Source: Flagellimonas aequoris
GTDB taxonomy: Bacteria > Bacteroidota > Bacteroidia > Flavobacteriales > Flavobacteriaceae
Direction of reading: 5' to 3'
NCBI RefSeq assembly: GCF_003584165.1
Contig: NZ_QXFJ01000029.1
Location: forward strand, 37,972-101,971
DNA: 64,000 nt
In this document: positions 55,768-63,761 of the stretch, in pieces
How the letters are laid out: the number at the start of each line of letters is the position of its first letter
How positions within the stretch are numbered: the stretch's first letter is position 1
The notes under the pieces: model-generated
What the model saw: the letters and a program-made list of their open reading frames with translations, nothing else
What the model was told of the DNA's origin: nothing
Databases searched by the model: none
Program-made: the position numbers and the translations under genes

Positions 55768-56217
55768 ATGGAACATCGCGTCAACGAAATACAGGTCAGT
55801 TATCGGGAAAAACTCAGCACGCTGAAATCCCTGTCCGTGACCAACTCCCAAGAAGTGGCAGAATTATTGTTCAAGAATTGGGACAACAAGACCATAGGCC
55901 TGCACGAGACCTTTAAGATCGTGCTGCTCAACCAATCCAATAAGGTCAAGGGCATTTACCCCTTATCCCATGGGGCCATCACGGGTACCTTGGTGGATTT
56001 GCGTATCCTTTTTGCCATTACCCTAAAGACCCTTTCCGTTGGGATCATCCTTGCCCATAACCATCCCTCGGGACAACTCAAAGCAAGCGAACCCGATAAG
56101 CAATTGACCCAAAAGATCAAACAGGCAGCACAGCTTTTTGATGTCAAGGTCTTGGATCATATCATCCTTGCCCCTGATGGCCGATACTACAGTTTTGCCG
56201 ACAATGGGATCTTATAA
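55768..56217 (+). CDS. RadC-like JAB-domain protein
   Basis: 149 residues from the ATG at 55768 (MEHRVNEIQVSYREKL); a longer frame upstream overlaps ssb and is unlikely. The JAB1/MPN metalloprotease-like domain has KIVLLNQSNKVKG, the metal motif HNHPSGQLKASEPD (HxHPSG..S..D), and HIILAPDGRYYSFADNGIL. It lacks the helix-hairpin-helix of full RadC. Short RadC proteins of this kind regularly accompany mobile elements. The function is not established. Confidence 0.92.
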   Translation: MEHRVNEIQVSYREKLSTLKSLSVTNSQEVAELLFKNWDNKTIGLHETFKIVLLNQSNKVKGIYPLSHGAITGTLVDLRILFAITLKTLSVGIILAHNHPSGQLKASEPDKQLTQKIKQAAQLFDVKVLDHIILAPDGRYYSFADNGIL

Positions 56218-56274
56218 ACGGTCATTTTGGATGGAATTTTAAACGAATAATGAAAAACCCGAAAATCAAGAACT

Positions 56275-56430
56275 ATGGAAACCCGTATCAGAAAGTCCCT
56301 GGAGATCCCAGCTAGGAAACGCCAAGGATTTCCAACCGAAATGGAAACCAATGCAGAGAAGACCTTTCTGTTGGTCATCAATCTTTGGGTGTTCCGATTT
56401 GAATACACCAAGGAACAACGTAAGTCCTGA
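56275..56430 (+). CDS. Small basic protein of 51 residues
   Basis: A short frame from ATG 56275 to TGA 56428-56430 in a gap after radC: METRIRKSLEIPARKRQGF at the start, ending FEYTKEQRKS. It is rich in Arg and Lys, so nucleic-acid binding is conceivable. A strong terminator follows 28 bases after the stop. Support is limited to the frame, its position and the terminator. Confidence 0.45.
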   Translation: METRIRKSLEIPARKRQGFPTEMETNAEKTFLLVINLWVFRFEYTKEQRKS

Positions 56431-56458
56431 ATCATTTTTAGGGAAAATTTAAATCTGG

Positions 56459-56486
56459 AAGACCCTTGTAACAGGGTCTTTTTTTT
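56459..56486 (+). terminator. Intrinsic terminator after the ssb-radC-small gene unit
   Basis: An 8-bp stem AAGACCCT / AGGGTCTT (56459-56466, 56473-56480; 6-base loop) runs directly into a T tract (56479-56486). Confidence 0.88.
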
Positions 56487-56704
56487 CGTTCATGCCTCTC
56501 CCATTAGACGTTTTGATTTACCTTTTAAGGGCAATACATACAATACCATCACAATTGTACGCGATCAGCAATGTTTTGCGTTTTCAATTCGTTCCCATAG
56601 TGTTTATATTTAAAGAGGGACATTGTTCCTATAGATGGGTACGGCAACCTTTACAATTTGACTTTCCACAAGCCCGTACCCTCCAGTTTGACTTATAAAG
56701 AAGA

Positions 56705-56790
56705 TGCAACATGGTTCTTGGATCATGTTGTGCGATACTTTTTGTGCCAGGGGCACAAAAAGGAGAAGCAAGAGGATAGCGTGCTCACGC
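56705..56790. other. Candidate origin of transfer (oriT)
   Basis: Three inverted repeats lie in a row: CAACATG / CATGTTG (7 bp, about 56707-56731), CTTTTTGTGCC / GGCACAAAAAG (11 bp, 56738-56748 and 56752-56762) and GCGTG / CACGC (5 bp, 56779-56783 and 56786-56790). They lie about 135-220 bases before the mobilization operon. Such a cluster is the usual form of an oriT. No nick site is established. Confidence 0.6.
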
Positions 56791-56869
56791 ATCGCCATCG
56801 ATCATAGTTGCTGCGCAAGGCCTCTGTTTATGGGGGATTACGGTATAATCGAAATTGGCAAGCAAAGGA

Positions 56870-56926
56870 TTTTTGACTAAAAAAGGCCACCGGCCCAATA
56901 AAATCAAGGCGTTTTTGACTAAAAAA
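56870..56926. repeat. 15-base direct repeat at the start of the mobilization gene
   Basis: TTTTTGACTAAAAAA occurs at 56870-56884 and again at 56912-56926, 42 bases apart, with the second copy ending on the A of the BfmA start codon. It may be a binding site for the mobilization protein or a repressor. Confidence 0.6.
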
Positions 56927-57513
56927 TGGATAAAGGATACGAAAAACAAAGGTTTAGGACCATCCGGGTAAAAAGTTCGGTAGCGTTGAAATTTAGACGG
57001 TTTTCTCGCAGGTTTGGGCAATCTCGGTCAATGACCTTGTTGCTGATGATCGAGTTTTTTGAACGGCATGGGATCTCCCCGGACCAACACCTTGGGGAGA
57101 CCATTGCAAGTATGAAATTGTTCATGAAGCGACGCTTCAACGCCATGGTCGCCATAATACGCAGTATCGAAAAGGAACAGACCCTGCCCACGGTCAGTAT
57201 GATCCAGGCCCTCTTTGAACAGGAACTGGACCCCGAAGAAGGGAACGAATGGGAAGGGGATTTTGAGTTTTTTGAGAAACAGTTGACTGAGATAAACACC
57301 CCTGCCAACCCCGAACTCCAGGATAAGGAAACCACGGTCCCCAAGATCGTGCATAAACGGTTGAAGGAAAGGATGGAGGAACTGAAAGCCGATTTTGGCC
57401 ATGTCCTGGACCATGTATCCGTGGCCAAGAACCGTTTCGGGAAGGATCACCTCAAATTGGACCTCAAACCCGGGGCCCTGGAAAAATACCGTACTAAACT
57501 CAAAAATATATAA
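56926..57513 (+). CDS. bfmA: BfmA/BtgA-type mobilization protein
   Basis: 195 residues, highly charged. The segment RTIRVKSSVALKFRRFSRRFGQSRSMTLLLMIEFFERHGISP is characteristic of the Bacteroides mobilization protein BfmA/BtgA, a nicking accessory protein; it may form a ribbon-helix-helix with the oriT. The C-terminal part (VPKIVHKRLKERMEELKADF) is coiled. It ends 2 bases before the relaxase gene. Its start lies on the second copy of the 15-base repeat. Confidence 0.9.
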   Translation: MDKGYEKQRFRTIRVKSSVALKFRRFSRRFGQSRSMTLLLMIEFFERHGISPDQHLGETIASMKLFMKRRFNAMVAIIRSIEKEQTLPTVSMIQALFEQELDPEEGNEWEGDFEFFEKQLTEINTPANPELQDKETTVPKIVHKRLKERMEELKADFGHVLDHVSVAKNRFGKDHLKLDLKPGALEKYRTKLKNI

Positions 57514-57515
57514 GC

Positions 57516-58535
57516 ATGTACATCGCCATCACACGCCAGCAAATGGGGGACAATTATCAGGGAAGTTGCGGGGATTTTGTCAGGTATCTGGAAAAGGAGA
57601 ATGAGGGAAAGGCCCCGGAGGACCAAGAGCAATTCTTTGACCAAACTGAAAATAACATTGATGCTGAAAGAGTCATTGCCGATATCGATGCGAATACGGC
57701 CAAGTTGTCGAAACGGGATCCCAAGTTCTATTCCATTATGGTCAGTCCCTCCCAAGCGGAACTCAACCATATCGGAAACGATCCCGAAAAGCTGAAACAG
57801 TACACTCGGGAACTGATGAAGACCTATGCGACCTCTTTTTATAGGGACAAAGAGGTAACCGTGAAGGATGTGCTGTACTTCGCAAAACTGGAACGGGAGC
57901 GGACCTATTCCGAAAGGGATAAGGCCGTTAAGGAAAACCAACCCATTGCCAACAAGATCTTGGACCTACAGCACCAGATCAGGGCCATCAGGGAAGGAAG
58001 GGAGCATGGGGATATGGCCAAGCTCCAGGAAAAGATCAACGTCCTGGAAACAGAGGCCCCACACAAACAGAACGGCAAGCGCATTGTTATCGGAATGGCC
58101 AAGGAGGGCCATCAGAGCCATATCCATATCATTGTAAGCCGCAAGGATGTGACCAACTCCCATAGCCTCTCCCCAGGTTCCAAGTTCCGTACTTCCGAGA
58201 CCACCCTCAACGGGGAGAAGGTGAAACAAGGGTTCGACAGGGACAAATTTTACAGAGCGGCTGAAAAGACCTTTGACAAACAATTCGGGTATCGCAGGAA
58301 CTTTGTGGAGACCTACCATGCCCGAAACCTCTTGGACAAGGATCCCAAACGATTTTTTGCAGCCCTTTTGGGACTTCCTGCAACAGAAAAACAGGCCGCC
58401 AGGCAATTGTTGTTCAAGGCGGGTGTCAAGGTGCAGGGGATTCCCACCAACAAGGTGCAGTTGGCCTATAAGGCCATGATGCGACTGAAAAAGGGTATCG
58501 GAAAGGCCATGGAGTCAGGATCGATCGGAATTTAA
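57516..58535 (+). CDS. Relaxase of the DUF5712 (MobB) type
   Basis: 339 residues. The N-terminus MYIAITRQQMGDN with the catalytic-type tyrosine region, and GMAKEGHQSHIHIIVSRKDVTNSHSLSPGSK (histidine triad HxHxxVSR at about 197-204) give the metal site of a nickase. The C-terminal part is helical. Relaxase nicks oriT and leads the strand. Its place after BfmA and before a TraG-type protein fits mobilization of Bacteroides-type elements such as Tn5520-like units. Confidence 0.88.
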   Translation: MYIAITRQQMGDNYQGSCGDFVRYLEKENEGKAPEDQEQFFDQTENNIDAERVIADIDANTAKLSKRDPKFYSIMVSPSQAELNHIGNDPEKLKQYTRELMKTYATSFYRDKEVTVKDVLYFAKLERERTYSERDKAVKENQPIANKILDLQHQIRAIREGREHGDMAKLQEKINVLETEAPHKQNGKRIVIGMAKEGHQSHIHIIVSRKDVTNSHSLSPGSKFRTSETTLNGEKVKQGFDRDKFYRAAEKTFDKQFGYRRNFVETYHARNLLDKDPKRFFAALLGLPATEKQAARQLLFKAGVKVQGIPTNKVQLAYKAMMRLKKGIGKAMESGSIGI

Positions 58536-58546
58536 AAAGTAATGAA

Positions 58547-60133
58547 ATGGAAGATTTGAAATGGGTTGAAATAGTGGTTTGCTTGGTAGTAGGAGGAGGG
58601 ATTTCAGTTATGGCCAATCGGTATCTCAGGCATGGGTTTGTGATTTGGGCATTAGGGATAGTCCTTTTGGCCATGGCGAATCATTTAATATTGGGCTGGG
58701 ATGATTTTTTAACGGGGTCATTGACCCTTTGGTTGCCCATTCTGTTTGTGCATGTGGTAATCTATGGCCTGGTGGACCACCACAAGGACGATAGGAGGCC
58801 TCCCAAAATCTTTGAGGTGAAAATGAAAGTAAAGGGGAGGCCCTTGGTATTGGGGAACATCCGGCGTGGTGTGTCCGTGATGGCCTCCGCAGGGAGTGGA
58901 AAGACCGAAAGTGTCATCTATAATTTTTTAAAACATTTTCAAAAGGAGAATTTCTCGGGGGTCATCCATGACTACAAGGATTTTGAGATTACGGAAATGG
59001 CCTGCCCCTTATGGGAGGGAGAAACGATACCTTTTCAGATCGTTTCCTTTGGCCCCATATATAACAGAGTGAACCCCATCGATCCCCGATACCTGCCCGA
59101 TGAGGAAAGTGTACACGAGGTGTCCCGGGTACTGTTGGAGAATTTGATGGAACATCGAGACTCTGATGAGAACAGTACCTCAAGGTTCTTTAAGGATGCT
59201 GCGGAGGGGCTGGTCAGTGGTCTGATATGGCGGTTGAAGACAGATTATCCCCACTATTGTACCTTGCCCCATCTCATGGCCGTTTTTCAACAATTGGCCA
59301 CCAAGAGCCTGATCAAGTTCTTACGGGGGAACATGACCTCCCGGGCCATGGCGGATGCCTTTATCAGTGGTATCGGGTCTGAACGACAGACCGCAGGGGT
59401 GCTCAGTACCCTGGCCAATGGCTTTAAAAAGATCAGTACCCGGAAGATTTTTATGGTGCTTTCCAAGGATGAGATTCCCTTGGACATCAATAATGAAAAC
59501 AATCCATCCGTCATAGCCTTGGTGAACAATCCCCAAAAAGATGCTTCCCTTTCCCCGGTGATCGCCACAATCATCCACACGATATCCAAGCAGATGAGCC
59601 AGCGCAACCGGAAACCTTCCTTTATGTTGTTGGAGGAAGCTTCGACCTTAAGATTGTTGAACATGCACAGGATACCGGCCACCCTCAGGAGTTATGATAT
59701 CGTGAGTGTGTATGTACTGCAGGACAAGATTCAAAACGACATGATGTACGGGGAGAAGGCCAGTAAGGCCATACTGTCCAACCTATCCTATCAGTTCTTT
59801 GGAAAGGTCAATGACCCGGATACGGCCCGATACTATGAACGCTTTTTTGAATTGGTCAAAATCCCTACCAGGAGCGTGAGCAAGAGTTCCGGACTGAACC
59901 TGGAGCGACGGATCACCCAGGGGGAGAAGGAGGTGTCCAAACACAGGGCCGAGGTGTTCTTTCGGTTGCGGCAAGGGGAGTTTGTAGTGTTCGCCGATGG
60001 AAAGGACCGGAAGGTGCAGTTTCCCAGGCCGGATATATCCAAGGGGTTGCCCAAGGCATTGGAGATCTCTGAATTGGAATTGGAACAGCATTATTTAAAG
60101 GTACATCATGATATTGGGACCATATTTAAATGA
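58547..60133 (+). CDS. TraG/TraD-type coupling protein
   Basis: 528 residues. Two or three membrane helices lie at the N-terminus (8-26, 29-47, 56-77). Then the ATPase: Walker A VMASAGSGKTESVIYN (about 102-110), Walker B in FMLLEEASTLRLLNM, with ALVNNPQKDASLSP between. It links the relaxosome with a type IV secretion channel. No VirB-like or Tra genes of such a channel are seen in the window. Confidence 0.93.
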   Translation: MEDLKWVEIVVCLVVGGGISVMANRYLRHGFVIWALGIVLLAMANHLILGWDDFLTGSLTLWLPILFVHVVIYGLVDHHKDDRRPPKIFEVKMKVKGRPLVLGNIRRGVSVMASAGSGKTESVIYNFLKHFQKENFSGVIHDYKDFEITEMACPLWEGETIPFQIVSFGPIYNRVNPIDPRYLPDEESVHEVSRVLLENLMEHRDSDENSTSRFFKDAAEGLVSGLIWRLKTDYPHYCTLPHLMAVFQQLATKSLIKFLRGNMTSRAMADAFISGIGSERQTAGVLSTLANGFKKISTRKIFMVLSKDEIPLDINNENNPSVIALVNNPQKDASLSPVIATIIHTISKQMSQRNRKPSFMLLEEASTLRLLNMHRIPATLRSYDIVSVYVLQDKIQNDMMYGEKASKAILSNLSYQFFGKVNDPDTARYYERFFELVKIPTRSVSKSSGLNLERRITQGEKEVSKHRAEVFFRLRQGEFVVFADGKDRKVQFPRPDISKGLPKALEISELELEQHYLKVHHDIGTIFK

Positions 60134-60153
60134 ACGGCAATACATGAACTACT

Positions 60154-60720
60154 TTAATTGTTCTGGATGAAGTCCAAGATAAAGTCGGCCCTCTCCAAAA
60201 TGGATGACTTGGGGACTTCAACGAGATCATACTGATACCCTCTATAGGTTTGGATCATCTTGTTATAGGTGAACACGGCCTCGTTCCAGTCTTGTTTGCG
60301 CTGTTCATCGGTTTGGTATATCTCTTGCCAGGGAGGGAGAATGAACACGTTGGTATTGTACCTCATTTTTTCAGCGGAGATCCTCATTTCTTGGTCGATG
60401 GGAATGCCTTCAAGAGCTGCATAACAAAGGGCATCCAAAAAACCACGGTCGAAGAACACGGGGCCAGTACCCTTGAAATCAACGATGGCCTTTTGAAAAC
60501 TTTCCATGGAGCGTTGGAACATGATTTCCATATACAGTTTCCTGTTCTTCCAAGGCAAGGCCTTACCGCCCTGTTCTTGCTGTTCCTTGATGAGTTCACG
60601 CGCTATTTCTGGGACCACGGTCGCACCCCTGTTTTGAAGCTCATGCAAAAGGGTGGTCTTGCCCACCCCGGGACCGCCGGTAATGACATAAAACGTATTG
60701 AGGGGCTTTAAATCCTTCAA
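60154..60720 (-). CDS. AAA_28-type small ATPase or kinase
   Basis: 188 residues. Walker A is VITGGPGVGKTTLLHEL (about residues 12-28), and PVFFDRGFLDALCYAAL contains a Walker B-like DRG aspartate. The pattern matches the AAA_28 P-loop family, with relatives of deoxynucleoside or NadR-like kinases. EIARELIKEQQEQG and IFILPPWQEIYQTDEQRKQDWNEAV are family-like. The substrate is unknown. The gene converges on the coupling-protein gene. Confidence 0.88.
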   Translation of the reverse strand: MKDLKPLNTFYVITGGPGVGKTTLLHELQNRGATVVPEIARELIKEQQEQGGKALPWKNRKLYMEIMFQRSMESFQKAIVDFKGTGPVFFDRGFLDALCYAALEGIPIDQEMRISAEKMRYNTNVFILPPWQEIYQTDEQRKQDWNEAVFTYNKMIQTYRGYQYDLVEVPKSSILERADFILDFIQNN

Positions 60721-60795
60721 AAGATGATTGGTTATGGGTTGGTTACTTGATCGAGTTTACTACCAAATTGTCGGCAATACTACAAAATTTAGAAG

Positions 60796-60829
60796 AAATG
60801 GATAGGGGTCCACACCAAATGGATAGGGG
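60796..60829. repeat. Two copies of AAATGGATAGGGG before the ATPase gene
   Basis: 13-base direct repeat at 60796-60808 and 60817-60829, a 21-base period, in the 144-base gap between the ATPase and MarR genes. It may be an operator pair. The evidence is the repetition only. Confidence 0.5.
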
Positions 60830-60864
60830 GTATTTTGGCATTGTTCCACCGTGGTCCATGATGT

Positions 60865-61479
60865 CTAACCACCATGATCTTTTTCTTGGTATTCCGGGCA
60901 GTCCAGACGGATTTCCCCGCTGGCCAACTCCCTTTCCAATAAGTTGCAATAGTCATTCCCTTCCCGCTTGGTGTAAAACTTGCATCCATAGCAGGTCCTT
61001 TGGACGTTTAAGATCCCATGTTGGTTCAGTCTGTAGATCAATTGACCCAAAACATTGAATAATTGGACCAGTTCCTTTGATGAAAAACCATCGATCTGTT
61101 TTTTTAACGGATTGGAGAAGTCATAGGTTTGGGCGACTATTCCAGCTCCTTTTTCAGATAGGGACAAAGAATAGCTCCGGCTGTCCGGAGAGGAGAAGTC
61201 TTTGATGACAAACCCCTTTTTATCCAAAATCCGTACCGCATCACTGACCGTTGGTTTGGTCACATTGAATTCCTTGGCCAAGTGGCTGATATTGCACAGA
61301 TGTGGTTTGTGGTGGGCGATGAATATCAAGATCTGTATCTGGATCGGGCTAAGGCCGACCAATTTGGCCTTTTCCCATAACAATATCTTGAATACTTCTG
61401 AGACCCGTTCCAGACCGGCTACGATCTTACTTGAAATATCCCTCTGCTGTTGTTCCGGATTGAATGTGCCTTCGTTCAT
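60865..61479 (-). CDS. MarR-type regulator with a C-terminal cysteine cluster
   Basis: 204 residues from the ATG at 61479 (MNEGTFNPEQQQRD). The winged helix is in SPIQIQILIFIAHHKP...ISHLAKEFNVTKPTVSDAVRILDKKGFVIKDFSSPDSRSYSLSLSEKG. The tail after residue 165 has RTCYGCKFYTKREGNDYCNLL...RLDCPEY, four cysteines that could bind zinc or an iron-sulfur centre and sense redox state. A TTAG/CTAA operator overlaps the -7 box 30 bases upstream, so it likely represses itself. It heads the same regulon as the three genes upstream. Confidence 0.92.
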   Translation of the reverse strand: MNEGTFNPEQQQRDISSKIVAGLERVSEVFKILLWEKAKLVGLSPIQIQILIFIAHHKPHLCNISHLAKEFNVTKPTVSDAVRILDKKGFVIKDFSSPDSRSYSLSLSEKGAGIVAQTYDFSNPLKKQIDGFSSKELVQLFNVLGQLIYRLNQHGILNVQRTCYGCKFYTKREGNDYCNLLERELASGEIRLDCPEYQEKDHGG

Positions 61480-61507
61480 AAAAATGCCTGCCGGGGTTGT
61501 CCGACAG

Positions 61508-61525
61508 GCAAAGTTAGTAATCCTA
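61508..61525 (-). promoter_or_regulatory. Operator and promoter of the MarR gene
   Basis: Minus-strand TAACTTTG (-7 box, 61508-61515) is joined to TTAGGATTACTAA (61513-61525), a TTAG/CTAA palindrome. The same operator-box arrangement recurs at 62549-62565 and 62846-62867. A start would fall near 61501, 22 bases before the ATG. Confidence 0.7.
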
Positions 61526-61531
61526 ATCAAA

Positions 61532-61795
61532 TCAGGTGCAATTTTCCATTTCCAGAATGGCATAGCCCTTCGTTTCAATGGAGTCGATGATTTCTTCCGT
61601 GGCCCTTTCAAAGTGACAGAACCGACAATGATGGGTGGATAATGGGTGCGTTGCAAAAGGTTTGGTCCTTACATATTCCCTTCCAAAGCCAATCACGGTC
61701 TGTTCATCCGTTAGGGTACTGGGTACCAGAATATCAAAATGCATGGTCTTGCCATCTGTTCGTTCAATGTACGTATCCCAAACTGCTAACTGCAT
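61532..61795 (-). CDS. DUF2024 family protein
   Basis: 87 residues from the ATG at 61795, one codon after a GTG. Recognised from VWDTYIERTDGKTMHFDILVPS and HHCRFCHFERATEEIIDSIETKGYAILEMENC; the CxxC would bind zinc or undergo redox change. The family is small and its function unknown. It starts 4 bases after the stop of the gene before it and ends 52 bases ahead of the MarR start, so the gene set probably works under one regulator. Confidence 0.92.
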   Translation of the reverse strand: MQLAVWDTYIERTDGKTMHFDILVPSTLTDEQTVIGFGREYVRTKPFATHPLSTHHCRFCHFERATEEIIDSIETKGYAILEMENCT

Positions 61796-61799
61796 CACA

Positions 61800-62522
61800 C
61801 TAATTTTTTACGGTGAAAGGCAGGGAAAGGTCACCACTTGCCACGCTGAATACCTCATATACCCCTAACATGGGCAAGTTCTCATTGGAGGTGTTCACTT
61901 TTAGAAAGGCTGTGACCCCATCATACTTGAAATCCGTTCTGTTGTTCATCCGATAGGCCGGTACCACAACCTTAATGGTCTTGTTTTTTGTAATGACAGG
62001 ATAACCAGGGGAGTCCATGTACATGGGCATGCCTGGATTGGTGGGTAGTAGGACAACGGTTTCATCCGCTTTTTTGAATTGTTTGACTGATAGGCCACCA
62101 CCCACACGATCGTCCTTGCCAAGGATGACCCAATGGGGATGCCAGACCACCCCATCGTTGTCATAGATACGGTCATTGTTCTCATCCCATAGGGGAGTAT
62201 CGTCAAAATCAGGATGTGATGTCAAGGCCAGGGCCACAATGCCATCGGTGGAACTAAAGCCGACATCCGTGGATTTTAGATCGGTGGGAAAAACATAGCC
62301 CAAGACGGGAGCTCCGTCCAATTTGCCGGCTTTATTGGGTGTCGTTCCACCGGCGTTTCCCTTTACCGAGATTTCCCAGACGATGATGCCCAGGTCGGCC
62401 TTATGGGCAACGTTGACCTTGTTGATGTGAAAATCATCATTCTTATAGCTGTCCCCTTGGGCCACAGTCCGTGTTGCGGCCAGAAACGGGAATACGGTCA
62501 ATAAAATGAGTATTGGTTTCAT
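61800..62522 (-). CDS. Secreted protein of the MarR-controlled set
   Basis: 240 residues. A signal peptide (MKPILILLTVFPFLAATRTVAQ, cut after AQ) precedes a domain of mostly strands with GVVWHPHWVILGKDDRVGGG and DENNDRIYDNDG (a calcium-binding-like acidic loop). It is periplasmic or secreted. No family is named; a link to DUF2024 and a thioredoxin suggests a redox or metal role, but this is from context. An operator and -7 box lie at 62549-62565. Confidence 0.8.
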   Translation of the reverse strand: MKPILILLTVFPFLAATRTVAQGDSYKNDDFHINKVNVAHKADLGIIVWEISVKGNAGGTTPNKAGKLDGAPVLGYVFPTDLKSTDVGFSSTDGIVALALTSHPDFDDTPLWDENNDRIYDNDGVVWHPHWVILGKDDRVGGGLSVKQFKKADETVVLLPTNPGMPMYMDSPGYPVITKNKTIKVVVPAYRMNNRTDFKYDGVTAFLKVNTSNENLPMLGVYEVFSVASGDLSLPFTVKN

Positions 62523-62548
62523 AGGTAAATGAATTTGTTTTTAAATCA

Positions 62549-62565
62549 AAAAGATAGGAATCCTA
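62549..62565 (-). promoter_or_regulatory. Operator and promoter of the secreted-protein gene
   Basis: TAGGATTCCTA (minus strand 62555-62565, a perfect 5-1-5 palindrome) joins TATCTTTT (62549-62556), one base off the TAnnTTTG box, 27 bases before the ATG. Confidence 0.65.
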
Positions 62566-62575
62566 ACCAAATGGG

Positions 62576-62809
62576 TTATGATTTTACATCCTCCATGGAT
62601 GCTCCAAAATTGATGTGGAGGACATTTCCATTGGGAGTGACCACGGCAGGAACGGATTTTACCCCGGCGTTTTCAGCCTCTTGTATCCTATCCCTTTGTT
62701 CACCAATGTTCACCACTTCGACCTTTTCCGATCCGATGAGACCGATAATGTCATGTTCTGCGCTCAGACATACGGGACATCCCGCATGATAAAAAATAGC
62801 CTTGTTCAT
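62576..62809 (-). CDS. Thioredoxin-like protein with CPVC
   Basis: 77 residues from the ATG at 62809 (MNKAIFYHAGCPVCLSAEHDI). The CPVC redox pair is at residues 11-14 and the cis-proline loop is GVKSVPAVVTPNG. It is shorter than thioredoxin (about 105) and close to glutaredoxin-like proteins. It is the first gene of the regulon, with its own operator at 62846-62867. It probably reduces a disulfide or shuttles electrons in a thiol stress response. Confidence 0.88.
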   Translation of the reverse strand: MNKAIFYHAGCPVCLSAEHDIIGLIGSEKVEVVNIGEQRDRIQEAENAGVKSVPAVVTPNGNVLHINFGASMEDVKS

Positions 62810-62845
62810 TTTTTTAATTTTAAAATTTATGGCACTATTGCCGAT

Positions 62846-62867
62846 CAAATATAGTAAGGAATCCTAA
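62846..62867 (-). promoter_or_regulatory. Operator and promoter of the thioredoxin-like gene
   Basis: TTAGGATTCCTT (minus strand 62856-62867) stands directly before TATATTTG (62846-62853), a full TAnnTTTG box. A start near 62839 gives a 30-base leader before the ATG. Confidence 0.7.
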
Positions 62868-63000
62868 CAAAATAAAATTTAATTTATTTTTTTGAGATTG
62901 ATTCTCAAGTGGATGAGCCGGGTAAACTGAGCCACCCGCGCCGGACGAAAGTGAGCAGTGTAAATCAACTGCTTGGATTTGACCTGTCCGTGGGTTAAAC

Positions 63001-63738
63001 TTAGTTTTTATTTTTCAATTTTCTTCTCATTGATTCACCTTTTATGTCGATTCTGTGTGCCGTGTGTACCAAACGGTCGAGTATGGCGTCGGCCAGAGTT
63101 CTCTCCCCGATGATGTCGTGCCATTTTGATACGGGCAATTGTGATGCAATTATGGTCGATCTCTGTCCGTGACGATCCTCGATGATCTCCATGAGCGCAT
63201 GCCTGTTGATATTGTCCAGTGGCTTGAGCCCGAAGTCATCAAGTATCAGTAGGTCCTGTTTTTCAAGCTTGCCTATCTGTTTAGGATAGGAACCGTCAGC
63301 TTTTGAGGTCTTCAACATGGTAAAGAGCTTGGCCGTGTTGAAGTACATGACCTTTTTCCCCATGGAACAGGCCTGGTGGCCGATTGCGGAGGCCAGATAG
63401 CTTTTGCCGACCCCGGTGCTCCCGGTAATGAGGACATTCTCCCTCTTTTTGATAAAATCGCAGTTGCCAAGGCGCTGTACCTGGTTTTTGTCCAATTGTC
63501 TGGAAGGTCTGTAATCCACCGCCTCCATAACGGCAGCATACCTAAAGCGCGCCGATCTGGTCAGGCGTTCTATCCTGCGGTTATGGCGGTCGTCCCACTC
63601 GCATTGTACGAGGTAGGCAATGATCTCGTCATTGGTATAGTCGGTGTCCGTTCCGTTGGGCCCCAAGGTCGTTTCAAATGCCCTGTGCATGCCATGGAGC
63701 CTGAGCTCCTTCATCTGTTGTATTGTCCTTTCGTTCAT
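63001..63738 (-). CDS. istB: IS21-family helper ATPase IstB
   Basis: 245 residues. AAA+ ATPase of IS21-like transposition: NVLITGSTGVGKSYLASAIGHQA (Walker A, about 102-116), DLLILDDFGLKPLD (Walker B), and STIIASQLPVSKWHDII. It loads and regulates the transposase IstA. The length and N-terminus (KELRLHGMHRAFET) agree with the family. It starts 23 bases after the istA stop. Confidence 0.95.
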   Translation of the reverse strand: MNERTIQQMKELRLHGMHRAFETTLGPNGTDTDYTNDEIIAYLVQCEWDDRHNRRIERLTRSARFRYAAVMEAVDYRPSRQLDKNQVQRLGNCDFIKKRENVLITGSTGVGKSYLASAIGHQACSMGKKVMYFNTAKLFTMLKTSKADGSYPKQIGKLEKQDLLILDDFGLKPLDNINRHALMEIIEDRHGQRSTIIASQLPVSKWHDIIGERTLADAILDRLVHTAHRIDIKGESMRRKLKNKN

Positions 63739-63761
63739 ATGTAGTATTTAAGTATTTGTCC

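Larger units (their letters stand above)
56431..56925. other. 495-base region before the mobilization genes
   Basis: No gene is supported. It contains the terminator at 56459-56486, the oriT-like repeats (56705-56790) and a 15-base direct repeat overlapping the start of the next gene. A 68-codon frame (56492-56698) looks accidental. Confidence 0.5.

Noticed and set aside
56492..56698. 68-codon frame before the oriT-like repeats
   Set aside because: No similarity or signal was seen, and it follows directly after a terminator without a promoter.
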